A stretch of 64,000 bases of DNA from an uncultured Erysipelotrichaceae bacterium. GTDB lineage: Bacteria > Bacillota_I > Bacilli_A > RF39 > UBA660. Positions 39,254 to 48,160 of this stretch are shown here, in pieces. The stretch is from NCBI GenBank assembly GCA_902768065.1, contig CACXJP010000001.1, positions 14,022 through 78,021 on the forward strand, in the 5' to 3' direction. A program made the translations under genes and the position numbers. The first letter of the stretch is position 1; every line of letters starts with the position of its first letter. A model generated the notes under the pieces. That model was not told the DNA's origin. It searched no databases and was given only the letters and a program-made list of their open reading frames with translations.

Positions 39254-39283
39254 GAATATGACGAAATATGTCGTATTATGTCG
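39254..39283. repeat. Three tandem 10-bp repeats upstream of comK
   Basis: Plus-strand units GAATATGACG, AAATATGTCG and TATTATGTCG follow one another with an exact 10-base period, upstream of a TATAAA-like -10 for comK. One-turn spacing is typical of a protein that binds one face of the helix. The binding factor is unknown. Confidence 0.6.
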
Positions 39284-39311
39284 AAAAAAAAGAACTTTTT
39301 TAATAAGTTCT
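39283..39311 (-). terminator. Rho-independent terminator after dnaN
   Basis: Minus-strand AGAACTT/AAGTTCT stem (39291-39297 and 39305-39311) with a seven-base loop and T8 tail; the dnaN stop codon is in the loop. Confidence 0.7.
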
Positions 39312-40427
39312 AATTGGTAATACTAATTGAGTTAAACTTTCATCTTCACTTGATTTTATTAAAATAGGTTTAATTTCACCTACAAAATGCAAATCCACAT
39401 TTTCTGTGGAAAAACTTTTCAAAGCTTCCATCATATACTTAGCACTAAATGAAATCTTAATATTTTCATCATTATTCTTTGTAATATTCATTTTTTCTTC
39501 AACTCTACCTATTTCTACAGAACTACTCTTTAATATAAGAGTATTATCCTTAGTTTCTAAAGTAACAATGTTCTTTTCTTTATCACTTGTTAAAATACTA
39601 ACACGATCTATAACATTATAAAAATCATTCAAATTAGTACTTACTATTAACATAGAATCTTCAGGTAATAAATTAGAAGTATTAGGATATGTACCATTAA
39701 TAAGTCTTGATTCAAATTTTAAATTAGATTTTTTAAATAAAATTTTGTTATTAAATATGTGTAATTCAACAATTTCTTCATCATCACCCAATATTTTAGT
39801 AAATTCAGATAAATTATGACTAGGAATTACAATATTATATGATTCTTCACTTATTTTATTTAGTTTAACTATTTTTCTAGCTAAACGATATGAATCTGTA
39901 GAATTACATTCTAATATATCCCCTACTATATTAAAATTAATTCCTGTTAATACAGGTTTACTTTCTTCATTTGAAGATGCAAATGCTGTTTGATTAACAA
40001 TACTTTTTAGTATTCCAGCATTAATATCTATTTTTTTCTTACTTTCTTCTAAATTAATATTTGGATATTCAGATTCACTTATTCCATTTAAATTAAACTC
40101 ACTTTTATCACTATATATTAATATTTTTAATTCATCTATTACTTCTATATTAATATACTTATCAGGTAATTTTCTAACTATATCTAATATATACTTACCT
40201 TGTATAATAATACTTCCTTCACTCTCAATTTTAAAATCTTCATCATTATTACTTTCGATTACAGCTTGAATAGTAATATCATTATCACTTGCTGTTAATG
40301 TTAACTTCTTTCTTTTTAATTCAAATTTAATTCCTCCAAGAACAGGAATAAGATTTTTTGTTGATAGAGCTTTTGATACCTTTATTAATGAATCTAATAA
40401 TAATTCTTTTTTTATTGTAAATTTCAT
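39300..40427 (-). CDS. dnaN: DNA polymerase III beta subunit (sliding clamp)
   Basis: Ring-shaped processivity clamp. The start chosen is ATG 40427 (MKFTIKKELLLDSL), with AAGGA upstream and matching the family N-terminus; an upstream in-frame ATG would add 20 lysine/asparagine residues in the dnaA-dnaN spacer. The 375-residue protein shows the three-domain pattern with IPVLGGIKFE, KPVLTGINFN and the C-terminal QLVLPIRTY (the usual M/LPMR ending). Downstream of dnaA, with its own terminator. Confidence 0.97.
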   Translation of the reverse strand: MKFTIKKELLLDSLIKVSKALSTKNLIPVLGGIKFELKRKKLTLTASDNDITIQAVIESNNDEDFKIESEGSIIIQGKYILDIVRKLPDKYINIEVIDELKILIYSDKSEFNLNGISESEYPNINLEESKKKIDINAGILKSIVNQTAFASSNEESKPVLTGINFNIVGDILECNSTDSYRLARKIVKLNKISEESYNIVIPSHNLSEFTKILGDDEEIVELHIFNNKILFKKSNLKFESRLINGTYPNTSNLLPEDSMLIVSTNLNDFYNVIDRVSILTSDKEKNIVTLETKDNTLILKSSSVEIGRVEEKMNITKNNDENIKISFSAKYMMEALKSFSTENVDLHFVGEIKPILIKSSEDESLTQLVLPIRTY

Positions 40428-40465
40428 ATATATATCCTTCTTTCTTTTTTTATTCATATTATTAC

Positions 40466-40536
40466 TGTGGAAAATGTTTAAAATCACCTAAACACTTATA
40501 TATATTTAAATTATAACATTTTTTCCTTGTGGATTA
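40466..40536. other. DnaA boxes between dnaA and dnaN
   Basis: Two reverse-oriented DnaA-box-like 9-mers, TGTGGAAAA (40466-40474) and TGTGGATTA (40528-40536), flank a very A/T-rich stretch. In B. subtilis the corresponding spacer (incC) contains the unwinding element, so this is a candidate for the second half of a bipartite origin. Confidence 0.55.
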
Positions 40537-40556
40537 AATGTTTATAATTAATCATT

Positions 40557-41945
40557 TCACACAACCCCAATATCATTCTTCAATTTCTCTATTATATTAG
40601 CAAGATCACTATTCTCTCTAATTTCTTTTTCAATCTTTTCAACAGAATGCATTACTGTAGAATGATCTTTACCTCCAAACTCTATTCCAATTTTAGGAAA
40701 AGATTCATTTGTCATTGTTCTACAGAGGTACATTGCAATCTGTCTAGGAAAAGAAATATTTGAACTTCTCTTCTTACTTCTAATATCTTCAACGGAAATT
40801 TGAAAGTATTCTGAAACAATTTTTTGTATTCTATGAACATCATTTTTTTCTACAATTCCCATTGTATTAAAATCTTTCAGAGCTTCTATAGCTAAATCTA
40901 GATTAATTTTTTCTCCACCCATAATTGTGGAATATGCAATTAATCTTGTGATTGCACCTTCTAAGTGTCTAACATCAGGACCAATATTTGATGCAATATA
41001 TTCAATAACATCATCAGGAATGTCTTTTTCAAAATTTCCTGCAGTTATTTTCTTTTTTAATATATCTTTTCTTAAATTATAGTCTGGAGGAGAAATATTT
41101 ACTCTCAGTCCCCAACTAAACCTTGTTCTTAAACGATCTTCTAACTGTTTCAAATCATCAGGACTTCTATCAGAAGAAACAATAATTTGTTTACTATCAT
41201 TAAATAAATTGTTAAATGTGTGGAAAAATTCTTGTTGTGATTGTTGTGCACCACCAAGATATTGTATATCATCAATAATTAGTACATCTATATTTCTATA
41301 TTTATCTTTAAAGAATTCTACGTAACTAAAATTAGTACCATTTTCATCTTTTCTATTAGTTTTTACGAATTCATCAACGAATTGTTCACTTGTAACATAA
41401 AGAACTCTTTTATCAGAATTCTGCTGTATATAATTTCCTATTGCATGCATTAAGTGAGTTTTACCAACGCCACTATTTCCATATAAAAATAAAGGATTAT
41501 ATATTTTTCCAGGTTTTTCAGCTACTGATAAAGCAGCAGCGTGTGCAAATTTATTAGAATTACCAACAATAAAAGTATCAAAAATATAATTACTATTTAA
41601 GTTAGAATCTACCCTATTCACTTTAGTATCTTTTTTTTCTATAGAATTAGAATCAGAATTAACAAATTCATCATCTAATAAAGAATTATTTTCTTCTACT
41701 TCTTCTTTTAATAAAAATATAAGATCATAATTAGTATTGGTTAAATCATATAATATTGAAGATATCATTTCAGAAAAATTATCTGTTATATGTTTTTTAT
41801 GAACGGTCATTGGTACAATAATATACGCTTTATTATTACTAAGTTTATATAATTCTGTTTCCTTAAACCAGGTATTATAAGAAAGAGAGGTTAATTTTTC
41901 TTTTAAAGTATCTAACAATTTAGACCAAATGATATCTACATTCAA
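40557..41945 (-). CDS. dnaA: Chromosomal replication initiator DnaA
   Basis: AAA+ initiator that binds DnaA boxes and melts the origin. The start chosen is TTG 41945 (MNVDIIWSKLL), nine bases after GGGGAG; the ATG three codons earlier abuts that site directly. The 462-residue protein shows the N-terminal DnaB-binding domain, Walker A GNSGVGKTHLMHAIGN, Walker B VLIIDDIQYLGG and the C-terminal box-binding helix GGKDHSTVMHSVEKIEKE. First gene of the minus-strand arm, facing rpmH across the origin. Confidence 0.98.
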   Translation of the reverse strand: MNVDIIWSKLLDTLKEKLTSLSYNTWFKETELYKLSNNKAYIIVPMTVHKKHITDNFSEMISSILYDLTNTNYDLIFLLKEEVEENNSLLDDEFVNSDSNSIEKKDTKVNRVDSNLNSNYIFDTFIVGNSNKFAHAAALSVAEKPGKIYNPLFLYGNSGVGKTHLMHAIGNYIQQNSDKRVLYVTSEQFVDEFVKTNRKDENGTNFSYVEFFKDKYRNIDVLIIDDIQYLGGAQQSQQEFFHTFNNLFNDSKQIIVSSDRSPDDLKQLEDRLRTRFSWGLRVNISPPDYNLRKDILKKKITAGNFEKDIPDDVIEYIASNIGPDVRHLEGAITRLIAYSTIMGGEKINLDLAIEALKDFNTMGIVEKNDVHRIQKIVSEYFQISVEDIRSKKRSSNISFPRQIAMYLCRTMTNESFPKIGIEFGGKDHSTVMHSVEKIEKEIRENSDLANIIEKLKNDIGVV

Positions 41946-42043
41946 TTTAACCATCTCCCCACAAGAATAATTAATTAGGTTTTATTCTACAATATAAATG
42001 AAAAAAAATAAATGCTTTTTTGGAAAAAAAAGTAATTCACACA

Positions 42044-42174
42044 TAATCCACATAGTATTCCACAACTAAAACAGTTGATATACATATATATTCGACACTT
42101 TTCCACATTTTCCACAAAATATTATACACATATGTTTATTAAGTTATCAACAGTATTGTGGAAATTGTGAAAAC
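42044..42174. other. oriC: Replication origin region: DnaA-box cluster between dnaA and rpmH
   Basis: The 310-base gap between dnaA and rpmH holds at least eight DnaA-box-like 9-mers: TAATCCACA (42044), TATTCCACA (42056), TTTTCCACA (42099 and 42108), TTATACACA (42122, exact TTATNCACA), TTATCAACA (42144), and reversed TGTGGAAAT (42157) and TGTGAAAAC (42166). All genes to the left are on the minus strand and all to the right on the plus strand, as expected for bidirectional replication from here. Confidence 0.9.
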
Positions 42175-42195
42175 AAGAAAAAAATAAAGTTTTAA

Positions 42196-42225
42196 TTGAC
42201 AAATAACCTATATTATTATTATAAT
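42196..42225 (+). promoter_or_regulatory. Predicted SigA promoter for rpmH
   Basis: Perfect TTGACA (42196-42201) and perfect TATAAT (42220-42225) with an 18-base spacer. Confidence 0.7.
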
Positions 42226-42255
42226 AATGTAGATTTATGTCGGGAGGTGGAAGCA

Positions 42256-42378
42256 ATGAAGAGAACATATCAACCAAATAATCGTAAAAAAGCTAAAAAA
42301 TTAGGATTTTTTGCACGTAAAAAAACAAATATATTAAATCGTCGTCGTCGTAAGGGTCGTAAAGTACTATGTAAATAA
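42256..42378 (+). CDS. rpmH: 50S ribosomal protein L34
   Basis: Small rRNA-binding protein of the large subunit. The start is ATG 42256 (MKRTYQPNNRKKAKK), after GGGAGGTGG; the longer frame from 42196 runs through the promoter. At 40 residues it is four shorter than the usual 44-47. The shortfall lies in the middle, where ARKKTNILNRRRRKGRKVL replaces the common ARMxTKNGRKVLxxRRxKGRKxL. It heads the conserved rpmH-rnpA-yidC-jag cluster. Confidence 0.95.
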   Translation: MKRTYQPNNRKKAKKLGFFARKKTNILNRRRRKGRKVLCK

Positions 42379-42381
42379 AAT

Positions 42382-42406
42382 ACCGCTGCTAAAACAGTGG
42401 TTTTTT
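42382..42406 (+). terminator. Rho-independent terminator after rpmH
   Basis: ACCGCTG/CAGTGGT stem (with one G-T pair) and a six-base loop, followed by T6. It would limit read-through from rpmH to rnpA, a common arrangement. Confidence 0.75.
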
Positions 42407-42431
42407 ACTTTAAAGGATAGTGATTTATAAA

Positions 42432-42746
42432 ATGAAAAAAAAATTTATAGTAAAAGAAAATAAAGAATTTCAAAAAGTTATAAATAATGGAATTTGTAGA
42501 AAAAACAAAAGTTTTGTTATTTATAGTTTAGAAAATGAATTATCTTATAACAAATATGGTATATCTGTAAGTAAAAAACATGGAAATGCTGTATTTAGAA
42601 ATAAATATAAAAGAAAAATAAGATCAATAATAGATAATTGTAAAAAAGACTATAATAATGGAAAAGATTATATTATAATATTAAGAAGAGGAGCGATTGG
42701 TAAATCTTTTGAAGAATTAAAAAAAGATTACTTACAATTAATATAA
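42432..42746 (+). CDS. rnpA: Ribonuclease P protein component
   Basis: Basic protein cofactor of RNase P, which matures tRNA 5' ends. The 104-residue protein has the family outline: VKENKEFQKVINNG, the conserved GISVSKKHGNAVFRNKYKRKIRSI near 44-67 (RNR-type motif as RNKYKRKIR) and DYIIILRRGA. The ATG at 42432 is the likely start, though the AAAGGA site is about 14 bases away; GTG 42420 is an alternative too close to it. Confidence 0.92.
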   Translation: MKKKFIVKENKEFQKVINNGICRKNKSFVIYSLENELSYNKYGISVSKKHGNAVFRNKYKRKIRSIIDNCKKDYNNGKDYIIILRRGAIGKSFEELKKDYLQLI

Positions 42747-42766
42747 ATCTCTAGAAAGGAAATATT

Positions 42767-43705
42767 ATGAAAAAAAATAAAATTAAAGTAATTATTGTAT
42801 TGATGTTATTACTATTAACAATGACAGGATGTACAAAAGTATTAACTGATAGTAATAATAAAGCAGTAAAAAATGAAGCGACAGGACAAACATTAACAAA
42901 AAATATAATATGTAAACCCACAAATAAAAATACAATAAAAATATATGAGGAAAACAAAGTAAATATTGAAAAATTACCAGAATGTAAAGATTTTAAGATA
43001 ACATCAGGAAAATATGAAGGATTATGGACATCAATTTTTGTTAAAACTTTAGCCTTTGTTTTATTAAAAATAGGTAATATAGTAAAAAATTATGGTGTTT
43101 CAGTAATAATAGTAAGTATAATAATAAGGTTGATTGCATTCCCACTTACAAAAAAATCAATGATACAATCAGAAACAATGAAAAAAGCCCAACCAGAATT
43201 AAATAGAATTCAAAAGAAATATGCAAATAAAAAAGATCAAGAATCAATGATGAAACAAAATCAAGAAACAATGGCTGTGTATAAAAAATATGGAATAAAT
43301 CCACTTGCTGGCTGTTTATTTGCTTTTATTCAACTTCCAATATTTGTAGCATTTTTTGAAGCAGTTCAAAGAACTCCAGTAATATTTGAAGATAAATTTT
43401 TAGGATTACAATTAGGAACTACTCCTGCGGTGGGAATAACTACTCCAACATTCTATTCATATATAATACTAATGATAATTATAGCAGTAACTACTTTCTT
43501 ATCATTTAAGATGAATTCAATGGCTAATATGGATGATCCTACAATGAAGATGATGCCAATTATGATGACAGGTATGATAATAATAACAGCAGCTTTTATG
43601 CCAACAGGATTAGGAATATATTGGGTAACATCTAATTTATTTACAATATGTCAAAATAAGATATTGAAAAGGAGCAAAGATGGAAATGGAAAAGCACAAG
43701 TTTAG
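42767..43705 (+). CDS. yidC: Membrane protein insertase YidC/OxaA
   Basis: Inserts membrane proteins alone or with Sec; in Bacillus the paralogue SpoIIIJ is needed for forespore development. The 312-residue protein has a lipoprotein signal (LLLLTMTGC, cysteine 22), an extracytoplasmic segment, and the YidC core with five membrane segments including IIRLIAFPLTKKSM and the conserved arginine, and GCLFAFIQLPIFVAFFEAV. It overlaps jag by 26 bases. Only one YidC is seen in the window. Confidence 0.95.
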   Translation: MKKNKIKVIIVLMLLLLTMTGCTKVLTDSNNKAVKNEATGQTLTKNIICKPTNKNTIKIYEENKVNIEKLPECKDFKITSGKYEGLWTSIFVKTLAFVLLKIGNIVKNYGVSVIIVSIIIRLIAFPLTKKSMIQSETMKKAQPELNRIQKKYANKKDQESMMKQNQETMAVYKKYGINPLAGCLFAFIQLPIFVAFFEAVQRTPVIFEDKFLGLQLGTTPAVGITTPTFYSYIILMIIIAVTTFLSFKMNSMANMDDPTMKMMPIMMTGMIIITAAFMPTGLGIYWVTSNLFTICQNKILKRSKDGNGKAQV

Positions 43706-44303
43706 TGGAAAAACAAAAGAAGAAGCAATACAAACAGCAAAAGAAGAATTACAAGAGATAGAAGAAAACTTATTCATTAAAGAAGTTGGAGAATCAAAAG
43801 GTGGTTTATTTAAAAGTAAAAAAGTAGAAATAGAAGTAATAGAAAAAAGAGAAGTAGTAAAATATATTAAAGAATACTTAATAAAAATATTAAAAAGTAT
43901 GGGTTTCAATGTAAATATTGAAGTAAAAACAAAAGAAGAAGTTCCTAAATATATAATTTTTTCAGATAATGATGCATTATTAATAGGAAAGAATGGAAAA
44001 AACTTAAAAGCACTTTCCATCCTAGTAAGTCAACATTTAAATAATGAGATAGGAAGAAATTATAAATTTGTAATAGATATAAATGAATACAAAGAAAAAA
44101 GAGAAAAATCACTTGAAAGACTTGCAAAAAGAATAGCAAGAGAAGTAAGAACAACAAAAGTAGAAGCAAAATTAGATTCAATGAATTCATATGAAAGAAG
44201 AATAATACATAATGCATTAACAAACTATAAAGGAATTTATACGGAGAGTGAAGGAGAAGAACCAAATCGTTGCGTTGTAATAAAACCAAAAGAAGATGAA
44301 TAA
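43680..44303 (+). CDS. jag: RNA-binding protein Jag (KhpB)
   Basis: SpoIIIJ-associated RNA-binding protein; in streptococci KhpB with KhpA affects cell elongation. The 207-residue protein has the Jag N-terminal domain (FSGKTKEEAIQTAKEEL), a KH domain (NDALLIGKNGKNLKALSILV near 98-117) and a C-terminal R3H domain with SMNSYERRIIHNAL. AGGAG precedes the ATG inside the end of yidC, so translation is coupled. Confidence 0.95.
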   Translation: MEMEKHKFSGKTKEEAIQTAKEELQEIEENLFIKEVGESKGGLFKSKKVEIEVIEKREVVKYIKEYLIKILKSMGFNVNIEVKTKEEVPKYIIFSDNDALLIGKNGKNLKALSILVSQHLNNEIGRNYKFVIDINEYKEKREKSLERLAKRIAREVRTTKVEAKLDSMNSYERRIIHNALTNYKGIYTESEGEEPNRCVVIKPKEDE

Positions 44304-44316
44304 CCTTCTTTTTTTT
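44287..44316 (+). terminator. Terminator after jag
   Basis: AAAAGAAG/CTTCTTTT arms around a nine-base loop containing the jag stop codon, then more T. Confidence 0.5.
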
Positions 44317-44342
44317 GATAAAATAAAAAAGAGGTATTTTAT

Positions 44343-44750
44343 ATGAATAAAGAACAATTAATAGATTATTTAAATGGATTATTTCAAATGGCATCTTCCC
44401 TATCGGATTACATAGGACCATCTTATATTAAAGTAGATTGCTATCTAAAAGAGGAATTTAAAGAAGAATTCTGTAATAATTATAATATAAAGGGATTAGA
44501 TATTAAGAAAAGTAATAAAACAATAGAAACTGCCCTACTCGATTGGTTTGGAACTGATGAAAAAATAATAGAAAGTATATTATATTGGCTAAATATTAAT
44601 AACATAAAAATAAAAACAATTTATTATTTCAGTGAAGACTTATTAAATAATTTAAATAATCAACAACAAGATTTCTATTTTCTAGAGGATATTATTATTG
44701 CAGAAATTTCAGAATATATAATAATTCTACTATTAGGAAATAATGAATAA
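44343..44750 (+). CDS. Hypothetical acidic protein between jag and mnmE
   Basis: Unrecognised 135-residue soluble protein, rich in Ile, Leu, Glu and Asn, with no signal peptide, membrane helix or catalytic motif. AGAGG lies before the ATG, and terminators lie on both sides, so it may be its own unit or read from the rpmH cluster. In Bacillus mnmE follows jag directly, so this gene is an insertion into a conserved cluster. Base composition matches its neighbours, giving no sign of recent transfer. Confidence 0.6.
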   Translation: MNKEQLIDYLNGLFQMASSLSDYIGPSYIKVDCYLKEEFKEEFCNNYNIKGLDIKKSNKTIETALLDWFGTDEKIIESILYWLNINNIKIKTIYYFSEDLLNNLNNQQQDFYFLEDIIIAEISEYIIILLLGNNE

Positions 44751-44775
44751 AAAAGACACTTTTGTGTCTTTTTAC
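44750..44775 (+). terminator. Rho-independent terminator
   Basis: AAAAAGACAC/GTGTCTTTTT stem with a TTTT loop directly after the hypothetical gene; 10 bp and a T-rich tail. Confidence 0.75.
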
Positions 44776-44915
44776 AATGTTTACACCCTATTCTACTAAA
44801 AAATATAATAAAAAAACAAATAATGATATTATTATAATAACATGGAGAAATATAAAATAATTTTATTTATATAAAAAGTATGTTATAATATGAAAGTTGA
44901 AAAAGGAGGAATACT

Positions 44916-46277
44916 ATGAATGATACAATATGTGCAATAGCTACAGCACAAGGAGTAGGAGCAATATCAATAATAAGAGTAAGTGGTGATGATTCCACAA
45001 AAATTGTGGATAAAATATTTCAAGGAAAAGACCTAACAAAAGTTGAATCACACACAATTAATTATGGTCATATTATAGATAATAATGAAATTATAGATGA
45101 AGTATTAGTATCAGTCATGAAATCTCCTAAAACATTTACAACTGAAGATGTAGTAGAAATTAATACTCATGGAGGAATAGCAGCAACAAATAGAACATTG
45201 GAATTATTATTAGAAAATGGATGTAGATTAGCTGAGCCTGGAGAATTTACAAAAAGAGCTTTTCTTAATGGTAGAATAGATTTATTAGAAGCAGAAGCAG
45301 TAATGGATATGATAGATGCCAAAACAGAAAATCAAAGAAAAATGGCAATAAATCAAATAGATGGAAAAACATCAAATTTAATAAATGAATTAAGAAGTGA
45401 TATGATCCAAATAATAAGTAATATAAATGTTAATATAGACTATCCAGAATATGATGATGTTGATATAATTACAAACGATATTCTAATTCCAAAAATAAAA
45501 AAACTAAAAGAAAAGATATTAAAAATACTAAAAGAATCAGAAAATGGAAAACTTATTAAAGAAGGAATAAAAACATCAATTATAGGAAGACCCAATGTTG
45601 GAAAAAGTTCATTATTAAATGCATTATTACAAGAAGATAAAGCAATAGTTACTGATATAGCAGGAACAACAAGAGATATAGTAGAAGGTCAAATAAGAAT
45701 AAATGGAATAATTCTAAATATGATAGATACTGCAGGAATAAGAAAAACAGAAGATATTATAGAATCAATTGGTGTTGAAAAAAGTCTAAAAATAATGGAA
45801 GAAGCAGATTTAATTTTGTTTATGATAAATAATAATGAAGAATTATCAGATGATATAAAAGAATTAATTAATAAAATAAACAATAAAAAGTATTTAATAT
45901 TAATAAACAAAAAGGATTTAGAAACAAAGTTTAACAAAGAAGAATTAAATGTAGATAAAAATAGAATCGTTGAATTAAGTATTATAAATAATGAGGGAAT
46001 AGAAGAATTAAAAGAAAAAATAATAGAAATGTTTAATATTAATGAATTAGAAACAAAAGATCCAACATATTTAAGTAATTCTAGAAGTATAAGCATATTA
46101 AAAAGATGTTTAAAAAGAGTAGAGGATATAGAAAAATCACTAAATGATAATATGCCAATAGATATGATAGAACTAGATATTAAAAACATATGGGAAGAAT
46201 TAGGAACAATAAATGGCACAAATTATGAAGAAGAATTGTTAGATGAAATGTTTAGTAGATTTTGTTTAGGTAAATAG
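44916..46277 (+). CDS. mnmE: tRNA modification GTPase MnmE
   Basis: With MnmG it modifies the wobble uridine (C5) of several tRNAs. The 453-residue protein has the N-terminal tetrahydrofolate-binding domain (TICAIATAQGVGAISIIRVSG), the inserted G domain with GRPNVGKSSLLNAL, DIAGTTRD, DTAGI and NKKD, and ends in the catalytic FCLGK. A TATAAT lies at 44884-44889 but the -35 is weak. AAGGAGG precedes the ATG. It runs with mnmG and rsmG. Confidence 0.98.
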   Translation: MNDTICAIATAQGVGAISIIRVSGDDSTKIVDKIFQGKDLTKVESHTINYGHIIDNNEIIDEVLVSVMKSPKTFTTEDVVEINTHGGIAATNRTLELLLENGCRLAEPGEFTKRAFLNGRIDLLEAEAVMDMIDAKTENQRKMAINQIDGKTSNLINELRSDMIQIISNINVNIDYPEYDDVDIITNDILIPKIKKLKEKILKILKESENGKLIKEGIKTSIIGRPNVGKSSLLNALLQEDKAIVTDIAGTTRDIVEGQIRINGIILNMIDTAGIRKTEDIIESIGVEKSLKIMEEADLILFMINNNEELSDDIKELINKINNKKYLILINKKDLETKFNKEELNVDKNRIVELSIINNEGIEELKEKIIEMFNINELETKDPTYLSNSRSISILKRCLKRVEDIEKSLNDNMPIDMIELDIKNIWEELGTINGTNYEEELLDEMFSRFCLGK

Positions 46278-46291
46278 AAGAAGGTGAGATA

Positions 46292-48160
46292 ATGTACGAA
46301 ATAATAGTAGTAGGTGGAGGACATGCAGGATGTGAGGCAGCATATGCTTCAGCAAAGAAAGGACATAAGACACTACTAATTACAAGCAATATAAAAAATA
46401 TCGCAGATATGCCTTGCAATCCTCATATTGGAGGAAGTGCAAAAGGAATAGTTGTTAGAGAAATTGATGCCTTAGGTGGAATAATGGGAAAAATTGCTGA
46501 TAAAACTCACCTACAAATAAAAATGTTAAATAGTGCAAAAGGACCAGCGGTACAGTCATTAAGAGCTCAAGGTGACAAAATAACATATCCACAGGAAATG
46601 TTGAAAGAATTAAAATCTTTACCAAATTTAACTATAAAAGAAGCAATGGTTGAAGATTTAATGATAGATAAAAATGTTGTCACAGGTATAATTTTAGAAG
46701 ATAAAGAAGAAATTAAATCAAAAATAGTAATTTTAACAACAGGAACATATTTAAAGGCAGATATTTTAGTAGGAAATACCAGAACAAGACAAGGTCCACA
46801 CGGAGAAAGACCATCCTTATTTTTAAGTGATAAGTTAAAAGAATATGGTTTTGAAATCAAAAGATTAAAAACAGGAACACCACAAAGAATAGATAGAAAA
46901 ACAATTGATTTTTCAAAATTAAAAGAAGAACCAGGAGATAATAAATACTTAACATTTAGTTTTGATTTAGAACCACAATATAAAATAGAGGATCAGTTGC
47001 CATGTCATTTAACATATACAACAGAAGAAACTCACAAAATAATAAGAGATAATTTAAATAAATCTTCAATGTATGGTGCCTTAGATGATATAGAAGGAAT
47101 AGGGCCAAGATATTGTCCATCAATAGAAGATAAAGTAGTAAGATTTGCAGAAAAAGAAAGACATCAGTTATTTGTAGAACCAGAAAGCAGATATTATGAT
47201 GATATGTATTTACAAGGATTTTCAACATCAATGCCCCCAGAAATACAAGAAATGATGGTACATTCATTACCTGGTTTTGAAAAAGCAAAAATTGTAAAAT
47301 ATGGCTATGCAATAGAGTATGATGCAATATACCCAACACAATTAAAAGCATCCTTAGAAACAAAAATATTAGAAAACTTATTTACTGCAGGACAAATAAA
47401 TGGAACAAGTGGATATGAAGAAGCTGCATGTCAAGGATTAATGGCAGGAATAAATGCATCATTGAAATTAGAAGGAAAAGAACCATTAGTATTAAAAAGA
47501 AACGAAGCATACATAGGCGTGTTAATAGATGATTTGATAACAAAAGGAATAAGAGACCCATATAGATTACTAACATCACGAGCAGAATTTAGATTATTAT
47601 TGAGAAGTGATAATGCTGATCAAAGACTAAGAAGACATGGCTATGAAGTAGGGTTAATAAATGAAGATCAAATAAATAGATTAAATAAAAAAGAAAATGA
47701 AATAAAAGAATGCCTAGAATGGACAAAAGAAAATAAGTTAAAAGTAACAGAAGATGTAAAAGAAAAATTTGAAAAAAGAAACTACTCAGTACCAAATGCA
47801 ACATTATCATTTGAACAATTATTAAGTAGACCAGAAATTACAATAGAATTCTTAGAAGAATTTAAGAAATTTCCATATGAAGATGAAATAAAAGAACAAG
47901 TAGAAATTTATTTAAAATATAAAGGATATATAGAAAAATCATATAAAGAAGCAGAAAAAATGCTAAAATTAGAAAAAAAACAAATACCAAAAGATATTGA
48001 TTATAATAAGATCAAAAATATTGCAAGTGAAGCAAGACAAAAATTAAATGAAGTAAGACCAACAACAATCGCACAAGCAATACGTATTAGTGGAGTCAAT
48101 CCATCAGATATTTCGATTCTTTCAGTATATTTAAAGAAGGAGTATGGAAAAAATGAATAA
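46292..48160 (+). CDS. mnmG: tRNA uridine-5-carboxymethylaminomethyl modification enzyme MnmG
   Basis: FAD-dependent partner of MnmE. The 622-residue protein starts with the dinucleotide-binding IIVVGGGHAGCEAA and has the conserved MPCNPHIGGSAKG, TGTYLKADILVG and GTSGYEEAACQGLMAGINA. The C-terminal helical domain that contacts MnmE is intact (ISGVNPSDISIL). It lies 14 bases after mnmE and overlaps rsmG. Confidence 0.98.
   Translation: MYEIIVVGGGHAGCEAAYASAKKGHKTLLITSNIKNIADMPCNPHIGGSAKGIVVREIDALGGIMGKIADKTHLQIKMLNSAKGPAVQSLRAQGDKITYPQEMLKELKSLPNLTIKEAMVEDLMIDKNVVTGIILEDKEEIKSKIVILTTGTYLKADILVGNTRTRQGPHGERPSLFLSDKLKEYGFEIKRLKTGTPQRIDRKTIDFSKLKEEPGDNKYLTFSFDLEPQYKIEDQLPCHLTYTTEETHKIIRDNLNKSSMYGALDDIEGIGPRYCPSIEDKVVRFAEKERHQLFVEPESRYYDDMYLQGFSTSMPPEIQEMMVHSLPGFEKAKIVKYGYAIEYDAIYPTQLKASLETKILENLFTAGQINGTSGYEEAACQGLMAGINASLKLEGKEPLVLKRNEAYIGVLIDDLITKGIRDPYRLLTSRAEFRLLLRSDNADQRLRRHGYEVGLINEDQINRLNKKENEIKECLEWTKENKLKVTEDVKEKFEKRNYSVPNATLSFEQLLSRPEITIEFLEEFKKFPYEDEIKEQVEIYLKYKGYIEKSYKEAEKMLKLEKKQIPKDIDYNKIKNIASEARQKLNEVRPTTIAQAIRISGVNPSDISILSVYLKKEYGKNE

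Noticed and set aside
43945..44421. Leu-rich minus-strand frame across jag and its downstream gene
   Set aside because: It spans two genes and a terminator on the opposite strand, with no start signals.
46956..47810. Several Leu/His-rich frames opposite mnmG
   Set aside because: They are antisense readings of a strongly supported mnmG; composition is typical of such shadows.
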